Counted from the first letter of the stretch, positions 56,536 through 64,000 are shown. The stretch: DNA of 64,000 bases from Gemmatimonadales bacterium (GCA_020633775.1 JACKDA010000008.1:15420-79419); one strand, 5' to 3'. Translations and numbers: made by a program. Notes: a model not told the origin generated them from the sequence alone.

Positions 56536-57759
56536 TCAGGGATGGCAGGCGAAATCGGGCCGACTCGGCTCGATTCGGGCGAACACAAGCGTGAGGAAGC
56601 CCTCGCTATCTCGCTCCCTCACCTGGGCAATGTTCTGTCGGACCGCCACTAGCTGTCGCTGGGCGACACCTTCTGCCAAGGGCAGGAGAAGGCGGCCCAT
56701 CATTCTCCCATCCTGGGAGAAGCCTACCCAAGACTCAGCAGCAGGAGCCCGATCGGGGATATGATAGTCCTGCAACCATACACAACCGTGAGAATCCGCC
56801 AGGATGCGGCCGTAGGAAGGCCATTCAGTCGAGCTTCTTTGCGCCCTAAGCCGGGCCGTGATCTCCTTCTTTTTCGGCTGACTTGGTACTAGGAAGTCGA
56901 GCAGGCGCTCATACTCTGGATCGGATATACGACGAACACGATCCCGGGTGCGAACCACCTGGATCAGGCGACCATCGGCGGAGAAGGTCCGATACTCGTT
57001 GTTCCGGCCATCACCGACGATCAATCGCGTGCCTGAAGCAACCTGACTCGTGACACGGGGCACAGCATCGTAGGATCCCGATGGGAACTGGAATCCGCGC
57101 GACACCACATTCCCCGAAAGGTCGATGAGACGACCCGCCAGGACCTGCTTGGCTCCTATATCGGGACCAACGAGGAGCACCTGACCCGAGTCGAGGCAAG
57201 CCTGAACAGATGGGGAAGAACCCGTCGCAACAAGGTGGCGGATGAATCCACCCTCAGGGGACACGATGCCGATACGTCGGTTCCCGTCATCCCACACTAC
57301 GAGCGTATCGGCGCGCGAGCGACAGATGCTAGTGATGTACCGGAATTCGCCTGGGCCGTCCCCAGAGCGACCCATGGATCTGAGGAATAGCCCTCTCGCG
57401 TCGAACCAATGCAAGCGGTCGCGGTCGGATACGACGATTCGGCCATCACTGAGGTGAATACCACCCAAGTAGCCGCTATTGTGGTTGAACTCGCGAGACG
57501 AGCGGTTGGCACGCCCGCCGAGACGTACTACCCCCGTTGTCGACAAGGTGTACCGGACCGGCACTGAACTCTTGGCGGGGCTCTCTACGATTCGCACCCC
57601 CACACTGTCGCGAACACTCACTGACTGCGCGACGACTCCCGGGATCGGCTGCATGCCCGAAACGAGAATGACGAGAACCGCAACAGTGGAAGCGCTGGGC
57701 GCAGCAACGGCGCGCAGGGCACCTGCAAAGGCGAGTGCCCGGATGAATCCGCCCCGCAT
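56536..57759 (-). CDS. Six-bladed beta-propeller protein, membrane-anchored
   Basis: The 407-residue protein has a long N-terminal hydrophobic segment (about 24-45) serving as signal or anchor. Propeller repeats follow: GGIHLSDGRIVVSDRDRLHWFDARG (split), GRSGDGPGEFRYITSICRS, VVWDDGNRRIGIVSPEGGFIRH (split), LIVGDGRNNEYRTFSADGRLIQV (split) and SHGCVWLQDYHIP. Codon use is less GC-rich than in the core genes. It is 62 bp downstream of the DsbA-like gene and the Cys-rich peptide on the same strand, forming an apparent three-gene unit. Confidence 0.87.
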   Translation of the reverse strand: MRGGFIRALAFAGALRAVAAPSASTVAVLVILVSGMQPIPGVVAQSVSVRDSVGVRIVESPAKSSVPVRYTLSTTGVVRLGGRANRSSREFNHNSGYLGGIHLSDGRIVVSDRDRLHWFDARGLFLRSMGRSGDGPGEFRYITSICRSRADTLVVWDDGNRRIGIVSPEGGFIRHLVATGSSPSVQACLDSGQVLLVGPDIGAKQVLAGRLIDLSGNVVSRGFQFPSGSYDAVPRVTSQVASGTRLIVGDGRNNEYRTFSADGRLIQVVRTRDRVRRISDPEYERLLDFLVPSQPKKKEITARLRAQRSSTEWPSYGRILADSHGCVWLQDYHIPDRAPAAESWVGFSQDGRMMGRLLLPLAEGVAQRQLVAVRQNIAQVRERDSEGFLTLVFARIEPSRPDFACHP

Positions 57760-57821
57760 CTCCCTGACGGACGGGAAAGGATCCTGGGGCGGGACTGAGC
57801 CGGCGGAGCTTCGGGCGTCGC

Positions 57822-58538
57822 TCAGGTGCCAGCTCCTACCAACTCCGCAATCCGATCCGACAGGACCCCCTCCAGTGAACCCGACCTGAGCAAGACACCG
57901 TTCAGAAGTATCGTGGGAGTCCCCTCGGAGCCCAACGTCTCCGCCAGCTGACGGTCTCTTTCAATCGGGTCAATGGTCGCTGGATCCTGCATGCAGTGAT
58001 TCAGCAGACTTGTATCAGGAACCCCGGCCTCATGAGCGAGCTGCGCGTAAGACTTCACACCGAGCGCTGATTGCTGAGAATAAAGCGTGTCGTGAAACTC
58101 CCAGAAGCGGCCTTGCTGCTTCGCACATTCTGACGCAAGCGCAGCAGGCACCGCTTCCGAATGATACCCCAAAGGCCAGTGGCGATACCTGACAGAAAGG
58201 TCATCCTTGAACCGTGCCCTCAGCTTGGGGAGAACGGTGCCATTGAAGCCACGGCATGCGGGGCATTGAAAGTCCGCAAACACAACCAATTGCGCCGGTG
58301 CCTCGCTAGGTCCTGCCTGCACCCCCTCTGAAAGCAGCGTTGCCCATGACTCGGGCGTCAACTGAACGTCGGCGGTGTTCCGCGAGGGGAGTCCATCACT
58401 AGCACCGCGCCGGGATACGACGACAATCGTGACGACTATTGCGCACGACGCCATGATGAGGGTTGCGAGTGAATCTAGGGTCGAGCTACGCACGAGTGAG
58501 TGTCTCCCTGAGTTGTCGACTCTATAGAACAGCCTCAT
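57822..58538 (-). CDS. Membrane-anchored DsbA-like thiol oxidoreductase
   Basis: The 238-residue protein has one N-terminal membrane helix (LDSLATLIMASCAIVVTIVVV; split), then a thioredoxin-4/DsbA domain. The active site is FADFQCPACRGFN (CPAC). HWPLGYHSEAVPAALASECAKQQGRFWEFHDTLY (split) and the cis-Pro loop GSEGTPTILLNGVLL follow. It should oxidise or isomerise disulfides outside the cytoplasm. It sits between the Cys-rich mini-protein gene (48 bp upstream) and the propeller gene, so the eight-cysteine product is an obvious candidate substrate. No DsbB partner is visible. Confidence 0.93.
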   Translation of the reverse strand: MRLFYRVDNSGRHSLVRSSTLDSLATLIMASCAIVVTIVVVSRRGASDGLPSRNTADVQLTPESWATLLSEGVQAGPSEAPAQLVVFADFQCPACRGFNGTVLPKLRARFKDDLSVRYRHWPLGYHSEAVPAALASECAKQQGRFWEFHDTLYSQQSALGVKSYAQLAHEAGVPDTSLLNHCMQDPATIDPIERDRQLAETLGSEGTPTILLNGVLLRSGSLEGVLSDRIAELVGAGT

Positions 58539-58586
58539 TGGGGCGGTCGCTTGGCCGCCCCAACAATTGAGCCTGGCACAGGGTTT

Positions 58587-58847
58587 CTAGGCCGCTCCCC
58601 CGCAGATGACCAGATCCATGTGCTCGTCACACGTCAGTGCATGTGGCTCGCACACCCCGTAAGGCGGGTTGCCGGGAGTACAGTGGAGCCAACCCTCACA
58701 AAACAGAGTGATATTGCTTGGGCAGCCAAGCCAGCAGATTGATTGCCCCGCGCAAGCCTCGGCGCGTGCCTCCGCGCGAGGAGGCATGGCAGCAGCAGCA
58801 ACACCGAGCACGGTGAAGCTGGCCAGCTGAATCATTCTGTTTCGCAT
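58587..58847 (-). CDS. Exported cysteine-rich mini-protein
   Basis: The 86-residue product has a strong AGGAGA six bases before the ATG. A signal peptide follows (MIQLASFTVLGVAAAAMPPRA), ending near an ARAEA cleavage region. The mature part of about 55 residues contains eight cysteines (CAGQSICWLGC, FC, LHC, GVC, LTC, VIC) and ends GGAA. The even number and spacing suggest a disulfide-stabilised fold. It is followed by a DsbA-like oxidoreductase and a beta-propeller. It recalls exported small proteins paired with six-bladed propellers in Bacteroidota, but no NVEALA leader is present. Function unknown. Confidence 0.82.
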   Translation of the reverse strand: MRNRMIQLASFTVLGVAAAAMPPRAEARAEACAGQSICWLGCPSNITLFCEGWLHCTPGNPPYGVCEPHALTCDEHMDLVICGGAA

Positions 58848-59023
58848 GATACTCTCCTAGAATGTTATGGGAGATAGTGTTTCGTGAGGATGGCCAGAAA
58901 TCGCACCCCCGCTTTCTCGTTGTGCATCTGCGATTAGAGTGTACTGGCAGACCCTCATCCCCGCACCTCACCAAACCGGATGTCCCCCGATCGGAGGACC
59001 AGCCGACGGGCTCTGTGGGTAAC

Positions 59024-59317
59024 CTAGTGATCAAAGTTGATCACCCGTTCCACCGCCAGCGCCAACTGCACCTGCCCGGTGACGCCCTCCGCCCGGAGTC
59101 GCTGGTAGATCGCCCGGAGGTGACTGTGTACAGTCGCCTGGGATCGCTCGATCCACCCGGCGATCTGCTTTTCGGACATCCCGCGCCAGATGCCGAGCGC
59201 CACGAGCGCCTGCGTCGGCGAGAGGGTGAGTCGCTCTGCGATGAGGGCGGCCAACGCGTGATCGTCAGCGGTTGGCTGGGTGCTGCGCGCGAACTCGCGC
59301 CCGGGCTGCTGGGGCAT
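59024..59317 (-). CDS. Solo LuxR-type HTH regulator
   Basis: The 97-residue protein is little more than a GerE/LuxR DNA-binding domain. LTLSPTQALVALGIWRGMSEKQIAGWIERS (split) and the recognition segment QATVHSHLRAIYQRLRAEG are typical. No receiver or autoinducer domain is present. It ends 176 bp upstream of the Cys-rich peptide start on the same strand, so it may control that cluster. A run of 13 cytosines lies 47-59 bp upstream of its ATG. Confidence 0.85.
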   Translation of the reverse strand: MPQQPGREFARSTQPTADDHALAALIAERLTLSPTQALVALGIWRGMSEKQIAGWIERSQATVHSHLRAIYQRLRAEGVTGQVQLALAVERVINFDH

Positions 59318-59363
59318 CGGAGGGCTCCGAGAGGGGGGACACGGAGTGATTCGTCAAGATGTA

Positions 59364-59376
59364 CCCCCCCCCCCCC
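59364..59376. repeat. Poly-C13 homopolymer upstream of the LuxR-type gene
   Basis: Thirteen consecutive C (poly-G on the coding strand) lie in the promoter or leader region of the HTH gene. Such tracts slip during replication and can set expression levels, but they are also where sequencing is least reliable. Confidence 0.8.
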
Positions 59377-59479
59377 GGAATCCGCAAGGCGATCGCATCA
59401 CCTGGTAGTGGGTCAGTTCGATTGTAACGGCTTCCGGGGGGTTCCCGGCCGCCCCTGGCGGGGTTAGGGCCCAAGAACG

Positions 59480-59507
59480 ACGGGGGGCGACGTTAGTCGC
59501 CCCCCGT
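59480..59507. terminator. Perfect 12-base hairpin
   Basis: ACGGGGGGCGAC and GTCGCCCCCCGT form a perfect stem with a GTTA loop. It lies 21 bp past the stop of the PanT-like toxin gene on the minus strand and is followed there by TCTTGGG. It is most likely that operon's terminator. Confidence 0.7.
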
Positions 59508-59528
59508 TCCGGCCGTCATCGTGCTAGG

Positions 59529-59831
59529 CTATGCCGCCTGAGCCTTGTCCCCGCCCTGTATGATAGGGACGAGCTTCGCGCCGGAGAGTTCGACCTTCTC
59601 GTCATCGAATCTGTACGCCAAGACCAGCACGCCTGGCATCCCCGGCCAGACCTCAGACCGCACCACCCATCTGCCATCGGTCCCGGCGACCATTTCACCA
59701 CACTCCGGGTCACGGGCAAGCCTCCAAATGAGGCCGTCGAACAAATCGCGGAGCCGCGGGTTCTTCGCGGCCTCGGCGTCGATAAACGCGGAGACGCCAT
59801 GATCCTCGGCTACGTCTCGCGCAAACGCCAT
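59529..59831 (-). CDS. Putative toxin of a Panacea-type TA pair (RelE-like)
   Basis: The 100-residue protein has helical LFDGLIWRLARDP followed by strands RWVVRSEVWP, GVLVLAYRFDDEKVEL and GAKLVPII. This resembles the RelE/ParE fold, but I see no firm catalytic set. It begins one base after the stop of the Panacea-domain gene (TAA-C-ATG). In PanA/PanT modules that position is held by the toxin, and PanT proteins include RelE-like folds. The toxin assignment therefore rests mainly on context. Confidence 0.7.
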   Translation of the reverse strand: MAFARDVAEDHGVSAFIDAEAAKNPRLRDLFDGLIWRLARDPECGEMVAGTDGRWVVRSEVWPGMPGVLVLAYRFDDEKVELSGAKLVPIIQGGDKAQAA

Positions 59832-59832
59832 G

Positions 59833-60366
59833 TTAGGCCGCCACCTCTTCCAGCCTGCGAGCCCAATCCACATCCTCTGGCATCACCTCTCCGAGGACGG
59901 AGGCCAACATCGCGTGGTAGGGGATCTCCTCGCCGATCTCCGCAATCTTCCAAATGTCATCGTGCGTCCGACGGCTGATCGACTTGGCCGTGTGCCGGTG
60001 GCAGACAAAATCGATCGCCTTGTCGATCACGCTAATCTCTTCGGGCGTGAACATCGAAATATCGGGTTCAGTCAGGGCGATGAAGTCCCGCTTGTTGAAT
60101 CCGTCGTAGCGACGCTCACGGGTTACGATCGCCCCTTCCCGCTCAAGATCGCCAAGAATCGTGAGGATCGAGCTTGGAACTGGGCCATACTGGCGCTTGA
60201 CGTATGTCTCCCCGGTGATCGGCGCACCCGTGCGCACATACCACCAGAGGTCCGAGACCCACAGCGCCTTGTTGAGCTTGGTAGCCCCCAAGATCGCCGG
60301 GTTCTCGCACTTCCAGCACACGTAGTGCGTCAGCGCCTTCAGCTTCTTCACGTCTCGCCGGATCAT
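59833..60366 (-). CDS. Panacea-domain (PanA, SocA-like) antitoxin
   Basis: The 177-residue protein has a Panacea/DUF4065 core: ATKLNKALWVSDLWWYVRTG, PITGETYVKRQYGPVPSSIL and ALTEPDISMFTPEEISVIDKAIDF (split). The KxLxxxDxxxxxxTGxPITGxxYVxxxYGPVP pattern is diagnostic. Panacea proteins neutralise diverse toxins encoded next to them. The ATG at 60366 has a near-perfect AGGAGG five bases upstream. Two cysteines (CWKC) near the start are unusual. It is followed directly by the RelE-like gene. Confidence 0.87.
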   Translation of the reverse strand: MIRRDVKKLKALTHYVCWKCENPAILGATKLNKALWVSDLWWYVRTGAPITGETYVKRQYGPVPSSILTILGDLEREGAIVTRERRYDGFNKRDFIALTEPDISMFTPEEISVIDKAIDFVCHRHTAKSISRRTHDDIWKIAEIGEEIPYHAMLASVLGEVMPEDVDWARRLEEVAA

Positions 60367-60437
60367 CGGTTCCTCCTGGGTCCCGAGGTTACCCCGGAAA
60401 ATCCCATCAAGAACTATACCGGACCGAAGATTTCCCG

Positions 60438-61298
60438 TCAATCCCCCCCTACCGTTACTCCCGGCTCCATCAGCGCCAGCATGTCCTCGACCTTCCAGAC
60501 CCGGTCGGTCACCCCCGCCGCCATCGCTGGGGTGGTGTGAACCCCGCCCGCCGCCTTGGTCAGGGTCGCGTGGACCCGGCAGAAGTTGTAGTGCATGAAG
60601 TACAGGCTGACAGCATGGGCGTGATTCTCAGCCTTCCGGGAGAATCCGTTGGTCAGAGCGGGTGAACCGCCGCATCCCCATCCGCATCGACAGGTTCGCC
60701 CGCTCGACGTAGGAGGTTGAGACGAGGTCGGATCGGGTTCCCCATGATCCGCTCCTTCACGGCCCGGTGCAGACCGGGCGGGCTGTAGCGCCGCGCCCGT
60801 CCAGGTCAGGGACCTGTCCGTAGAGTCTTCACCAGCATGGCGTAATCGACCTTGATGTAGCCGAACGCCTTCTCGACGGCGGTCAGGTACGTATGGTGGC
60901 CGTCGGTGGTGAGGCTGAACCCGATTCGCGAGCAGGGCGGCCACATCCTCCATGAAGGCCGGGCGTTGTCAGGGAACGCCGCCCACCAACCACGAGATCA
61001 TCAGCTTGGAGTCCGCGTCGATCGCGGTGAACGTCCAGATGTCGCCCTGCCCCTCGACGCGGGCGTTCCGGGCCTTGGCCCCGACGAACGCCCAAATCTC
61101 GTCCGCCTCGACGCGGGTGGCCGGGAGGTTGGTCAGGACGTGGTCCTGGTAGACCGAGCAGAACTCCCCGAGGTCCACCAGCAGCTTGAGGACGGTGGCC
61201 TTGGAGGTCCCGGTGATCCGGGCGGTGGCCCGGATGGAGGACCCGTCCACGAGACAGCGGACGATGGCGGCGCGGGAGGCAGTGTCGAGGCGGTTCAT
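60438..61298 (-). pseudogene. IS1-family transposase relic
   Basis: The first third is intact: MNRLDTASRAAIVRCLVDGS, an HTH (IRATARITGTSKATVLKLL) and RVEADEIWAFVGAKARN with the first catalytic Asp. It breaks at about 60970. Later pieces appear in other frames: EDVAALLANRVQ, a YIKVDYAMLVKTL-like part, and ALTNGFSRKAENHAHAVSLY with FMHYNFCRVHATLTKAAGG (with 'TPAMAAGVTDRVW'). At least two frame changes are needed, so it is non-functional. No clear terminal inverted repeats are seen at either end. Confidence 0.85.
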
Positions 61299-61459
61299 TG
61301 TGACTATCAAGCTAGTCAAATGTTCAAGCATGTCAAGTACCGCCCCTACTGGCCTTCCGGCAGTGTGTAGTTGATTTGGCCCCGCCATGGCGGTAACCTA
61401 TCTACCACACCTCGGCGGCGCCACCTGCTGCCACCACACCTCCACGAGGGACGGGCCTG

Positions 61460-62161
61460 ATGCCGGGAAGTCGTTCGCTGATGTTTGACGATGGGAGTGA
61501 TGAGCGCCTGATCATCCGAGAACTTGATGAGGTGCGGGCGTACCTGCGGGAGCTGTTTGGCGTTGATGAGAAGCCGTTCCTCCGGGCGGAGCGAATGGGT
61601 TGGCTGGAATGGGCAAACCGGAGTGATTTCGACTCACCATCGTTTCCTGGCACCCTGCTCTGGGGCCATACCGTGCGGCATGAGCGCGCCTACTTCGTGC
61701 AACACGAGGATTGGAAAAAGGACAACACGAACAACTTCCCGACCGTGGTCAGACCCGATGGCGAGATCGCCCTGGTGGTGGAAACCGGCGATAGGTTCAC
61801 GGGCCGCGTGGTCCCGGGGCACCAGCCCCGAACCAACAGCCGCAAGGGCGCCCAGACTATGCGGATGATCGCGATGAACCGAAGCCAGATGAACCTGCCG
61901 TTCCCCGGTGACATGAACGGAATCCCCCTGAGCTCGGATGCCCCACTGCTGTGGGTGCATCTCATCAATCAGTCCGGAGGGCACATCTATGGCGAGGTGT
62001 CGTTGCCCATCGTGGCGAATGGGCACAATCGCATCATTGGCTGGAAGGTGCGGCTGATCCTTCCCCGCTGGACGAACGACGATGACATGGCGAATCTTCG
62101 CGCCAACGCCCCAACGCCAACCGGCGATGCCGAGGTGAAGATTGTCCGACGCGCCAGTTAA
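61460..62161 (+). CDS. Hypothetical protein, partner of the ImmA-type regulator
   Basis: The 233-residue protein has no recognised domain. It has an acidic N-terminus (about 9-42) and a beta-rich body (ALVVETGDRFTGRVVPGHQP, LLWVHLINQSGGHIYGEVSLPIV (split), IIGWKVRLILPRW). It begins at ATG 61460 after GAGGGA and ends eight bases before the regulator gene, so the two are co-transcribed. It could be a substrate, toxin or effector of the adjacent XRE/ImmA protein. Confidence 0.75.
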   Translation: MPGSRSLMFDDGSDERLIIRELDEVRAYLRELFGVDEKPFLRAERMGWLEWANRSDFDSPSFPGTLLWGHTVRHERAYFVQHEDWKKDNTNNFPTVVRPDGEIALVVETGDRFTGRVVPGHQPRTNSRKGAQTMRMIAMNRSQMNLPFPGDMNGIPLSSDAPLLWVHLINQSGGHIYGEVSLPIVANGHNRIIGWKVRLILPRWTNDDDMANLRANAPTPTGDAEVKIVRRAS

Positions 62162-62168
62162 GGGTGCC

Positions 62169-63269
62169 GTGTTTGAGCCCTCCCGACTCGTGCTCGCTCG
62201 GCGCCGGAGAGGATGGAAGCGGAGCGAATTGGCGCGCCGTACCGGGTTGAAGGCGCGAACGATCACGGCCTACGAACTCGGGGAGCGTGCGCCATCCGAC
62301 GAGAGTCTTGAGGAGTTGGCCCGGGCGCTCGGCTTCCCGCCTGGTTTCTTCACGCGGTCGCAGGTCGAGATGATCCAGGCGGATGGCGTCAGCTTCCGAG
62401 CGCTCACCAAGATGTCCGCGACCCAGCGGGATCGCGCTTTGGCTGCTGGTGAGATGGCCCTTGAATTGGCCGAGTGGGTAGGAACCGAGTTTGAGCTACC
62501 CGAGCCACACGTACCGGACCTCCGGCTCGAAAAGAGCCCGGGGGCGGCGGCCATGGCGCTTCGAACGGCATGGGGCCTCTCCGACCGTCCAATCGGGAAC
62601 CTCATCCGCCTGCTCGAATCCAAGGGAATCAGGGTGTTCTCGTTGGACGAGAAAGACCGATCCCTCGACGGATTCTCGTTCTGGCGTGGCGGGGAGCCGT
62701 TCATTTTTCTGAACATGCAGAAGTCAGCGGAGCGAAGCCGTTTCGACGCCGCCCATGAACTCGGCCACCTTGTGCTCCACCGGCATGGTGGCGCTGCTGG
62801 ACTCGACACCGAGCGTGAGGCGATGGCGTTCGCATCCGCCTTTCTGATGCCGAAGTCGAGCATCCTTGCACACGCCCCTCGCTCCCCGACTCTTCCGTCT
62901 CTCATGGAGGCGAAGAAGTGGTGGGGGGTTTCCCTGGCGGCCCTGATCCGACGCCTGTACGACCTCGGGCGAATCAGTCGGCACTACTATCGCGGGCTCT
63001 ACATCCAGCTGGCGAAGTTGGGGTATCGTGAGAACGAGCCCGAGCCGATGGCTAGGGAACTCTCTCACGTGTGGCCGCTGGTGTTTCAGGGGATGCGCGA
63101 GGAGGGGAAGCGCCGCTCCGACATTGCCAAGCTACTGGATTGGCCGCTTCAAGAACTGAAGGCGCTGGTATTCCAGATGACTATCTCGGGGGAGGAAGGC
63201 GGACAGCGGATCGCGTCGCTGAAGGCACCTCCGCCAAATCCTCGACAGACTATTCGTTTGGTCCAGTAG
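62169..63269 (+). CDS. XRE-family regulator with ImmA/IrrE metalloprotease domain
   Basis: The GTG at 62169 (after AAGGG) opens FEPSRLVLARRRRGWKRSEL, an XRE HTH (about 4-60: LARRTGLKARTITAYELGERAPS; split). A helical linker follows, then an ImmA/IrrE domain (COG2856) with RFDAAHELGHLVLH (HExxH-type zinc site) and EREAMAFASAFLMPKSS with the third ligand Glu. Such proteins cleave phage-type repressors or antitoxins. A TTG at 62142 would overlap the previous gene and is less likely. The 3' end overlaps the convergent next gene by 20 bases. Confidence 0.9.
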   Translation: MFEPSRLVLARRRRGWKRSELARRTGLKARTITAYELGERAPSDESLEELARALGFPPGFFTRSQVEMIQADGVSFRALTKMSATQRDRALAAGEMALELAEWVGTEFELPEPHVPDLRLEKSPGAAAMALRTAWGLSDRPIGNLIRLLESKGIRVFSLDEKDRSLDGFSFWRGGEPFIFLNMQKSAERSRFDAAHELGHLVLHRHGGAAGLDTEREAMAFASAFLMPKSSILAHAPRSPTLPSLMEAKKWWGVSLAALIRRLYDLGRISRHYYRGLYIQLAKLGYRENEPEPMARELSHVWPLVFQGMREEGKRRSDIAKLLDWPLQELKALVFQMTISGEEGGQRIASLKAPPPNPRQTIRLVQ

Positions 63270-63531
63270 CCCCACCGCCCTTCCATCGCACCGAGGCCGC
63301 TTTCTTGGCGGCCTCACTGCGTTCCTCGGCCGTCAGGGACTCGGCCCTTGCCGGACCACCCTTCTTACCACCCTTGGAGCCTCGCTCCTTCGCGGTGGGG
63401 TCCTTCTCCTTCTCGGACCGCTCGGACGGGGGCTTGGTCTTGGGGGCCTCCCCGATGGCCTCCTGGAGGGTTCGGAAGGCCGTCTCCGCCACGTCGGGGC
63501 GGAGCTTGGAGGGCTTCTTTCGCGGGGTCAC
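63250..63531 (-). CDS. Small basic protein with a KGG-like motif
   Basis: The 93-residue protein is very charged, with GSKGGKKGGPARAESLTAEE followed by RSEAAKKAASVRW. This resembles KGG/stress-type repeats found on plasmid and phage genes. It is probably disordered and nucleic-acid binding. Its ATG overlaps the stop of the next upstream gene (ATGA). Confidence 0.65.
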   Translation of the reverse strand: MTPRKKPSKLRPDVAETAFRTLQEAIGEAPKTKPPSERSEKEKDPTAKERGSKGGKKGGPARAESLTAEERSEAAKKAASVRWKGGGATGPNE

Positions 63532-63728
63532 TTCCCAGCCCCTCCTTGGCCGTAATACAGCGGGATCGACAAGCTCTGGAGCATACCCTCGGCAAGGTCC
63601 AGCGGCTCAACGATCTTGAGCTTGTCCTTCGACTGCAGGTGCCGGGCTTGGGAAAGGGCCTTCCGGACTAGCGGGTAGATCTCCTTCATCTTCTCGCCCA
63701 CGAGACTCAGGCGCTCGGTGTCAGTCAT
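63528..63728 (-). CDS. Small hypothetical protein
   Basis: The 66-residue protein (LVGEKMKEIYPLVRKALSQA, KIVEPLDLAEGMLQSL) is helical with no known domain. It starts at ATG 63728 and overlaps the KGG-like gene by four bases, so the two form a pair, probably from a mobile element. Translation evidence is limited to the overlap and codon pattern. Confidence 0.6.
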   Translation of the reverse strand: MTDTERLSLVGEKMKEIYPLVRKALSQARHLQSKDKLKIVEPLDLAEGMLQSLSIPLYYGQGGAGK

Positions 63729-63859
63729 TTGGTCCTCGGGATGGGGTTTCCCCGAAATCTAAAAGCGACTCCGGGCCCCCGCCCGGATTGTCACGACTCA
63801 AAGTGACCCACCACCGCATCACCTTCTGACACCTGTCGAGAATCTCGACACCACCCCCC

Positions 63860-64000
63860 TCACCCCATCGGCCAGGTGTCGGCCACGCGATACCCCTCCG
63901 GCCACGGATCACGCGGATCGAGTGTGTAGGTGTACCGCCCGGTGATCCACGCGCGGCCGCTCACCTCGGGCACCACCGCGGGCACATCGCCCACCTGCGT
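63860..64000 (-). CDS. Proline racemase family protein, 3' end only
   Basis: The minus-strand frame from the window edge reads VVPEVSGRAWITGRYTYTLD then PWPEGYRVADTWPMG and stops at 63862-63860. This is the conserved C-terminus of proline racemase / 4-hydroxyproline 2-epimerase / trans-3-hydroxyproline dehydratase proteins. The catalytic cysteines and the exact substrate lie outside the window. Confidence 0.85.
   Translation of the reverse strand, partial: TQVGDVPAVVPEVSGRAWITGRYTYTLDPRDPWPEGYRVADTWPMG

Noticed and set aside
63721..63912. Small minus-strand open frame before the proline racemase end
   Set aside because: It overlaps the real C-terminal frame of the racemase out of phase and has no coding character.

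Overview
The window is GC-rich chromosomal DNA (roughly 70% G+C by eye outside 56.3-63.8 kb) from a Gram-negative, respiring bacterium. It encodes several outer-membrane beta-barrels, lipoproteins, an F-type ATP synthase Fo set, an ETF/ETF-quinone oxidoreductase chain and a type III glutamine synthetase. The many secreted six-bladed beta-propeller proteins, the GWxTD-like protein and the very frequent GTG starts suggest Gemmatimonadota. No rRNA or tRNA lies in the window, so this assignment is inference.

Layout. 0-8 kb: guaB, small secreted or hypothetical genes, gpmI, two outer-membrane barrels around a PTPS/QueD-like gene with a degenerate active site, and moeA. 7.87-9.9 kb: a probable yybP-ykoY manganese riboswitch leading an htpX-terC pair. 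9.9-16.3 kb: asd, yjbQ, a membrane diguanylate cyclase, ETF-quinone oxidoreductase, a TerB-like gene and an FMN glutamate-synthase-like protein. 16.3-26 kb: yigZ, the NAD operon nadB-nadA-nadC, etfB-etfA and two glutaryl-CoA-dehydrogenase-like acyl-CoA dehydrogenases. 26-31.7 kb: a tightly overlapping minus-strand chain (NAD-isocitrate dehydrogenase, zinc-ribbon membrane protein, DUF4139-like protein, metallophosphoesterase, SprT-like protease, acyl-CoA dehydrogenase). 31.8-40 kb: a secreted protein, cstA-ybdD, a beta-propeller lipoprotein, a PEP-CTERM protein and glnA type III. 40.3-46.6 kb: an ECF sigma/anti-sigma pair with a frameshifted tail, a frameshifted hypothetical gene, a sugar nucleotidyltransferase-cupin-ferredoxin set and a lipoprotein. 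46.7-49.9 kb: ATP synthase genes atpZ-atpI-atpB-atpE-atpF-atpH, without alpha, gamma, beta or epsilon next to them. 50.3-56.2 kb: moxR, an M23 peptidase lipoprotein, a beta-propeller protein, a yefM-yoeB toxin-antitoxin pair with its operator, and a GWxTD-like protein.

56.3-63.8 kb is visibly less GC-rich and accessory. It holds a cluster of an exported eight-cysteine mini-protein, a membrane-anchored DsbA-like oxidoreductase, a beta-propeller and a solo LuxR-type HTH. It continues with a PanA (Panacea domain)/RelE-like toxin pair, an IS1-family transposase relic, an XRE/ImmA-type metalloprotease regulator with an unknown partner, and two tiny overlapping genes. The window ends in the 3' part of a proline racemase family gene.

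Two things cut across the window. First, intergenic regions carry repeats: hairpins with an invariant TGAC loop and covarying stems, GTCATTGCGAG...GAAGCAATCC palindromes, and GCGAGAA-type heptamers. Second, at least three genes (atpB, an atpI-like gene, the M23 peptidase) are broken by apparent one-base losses in short G/C runs, which points to assembly error more than biology. Many genes have a TANNTT hexamer ending 5-8 nt before the start codon, suggesting frequent leaderless transcription.
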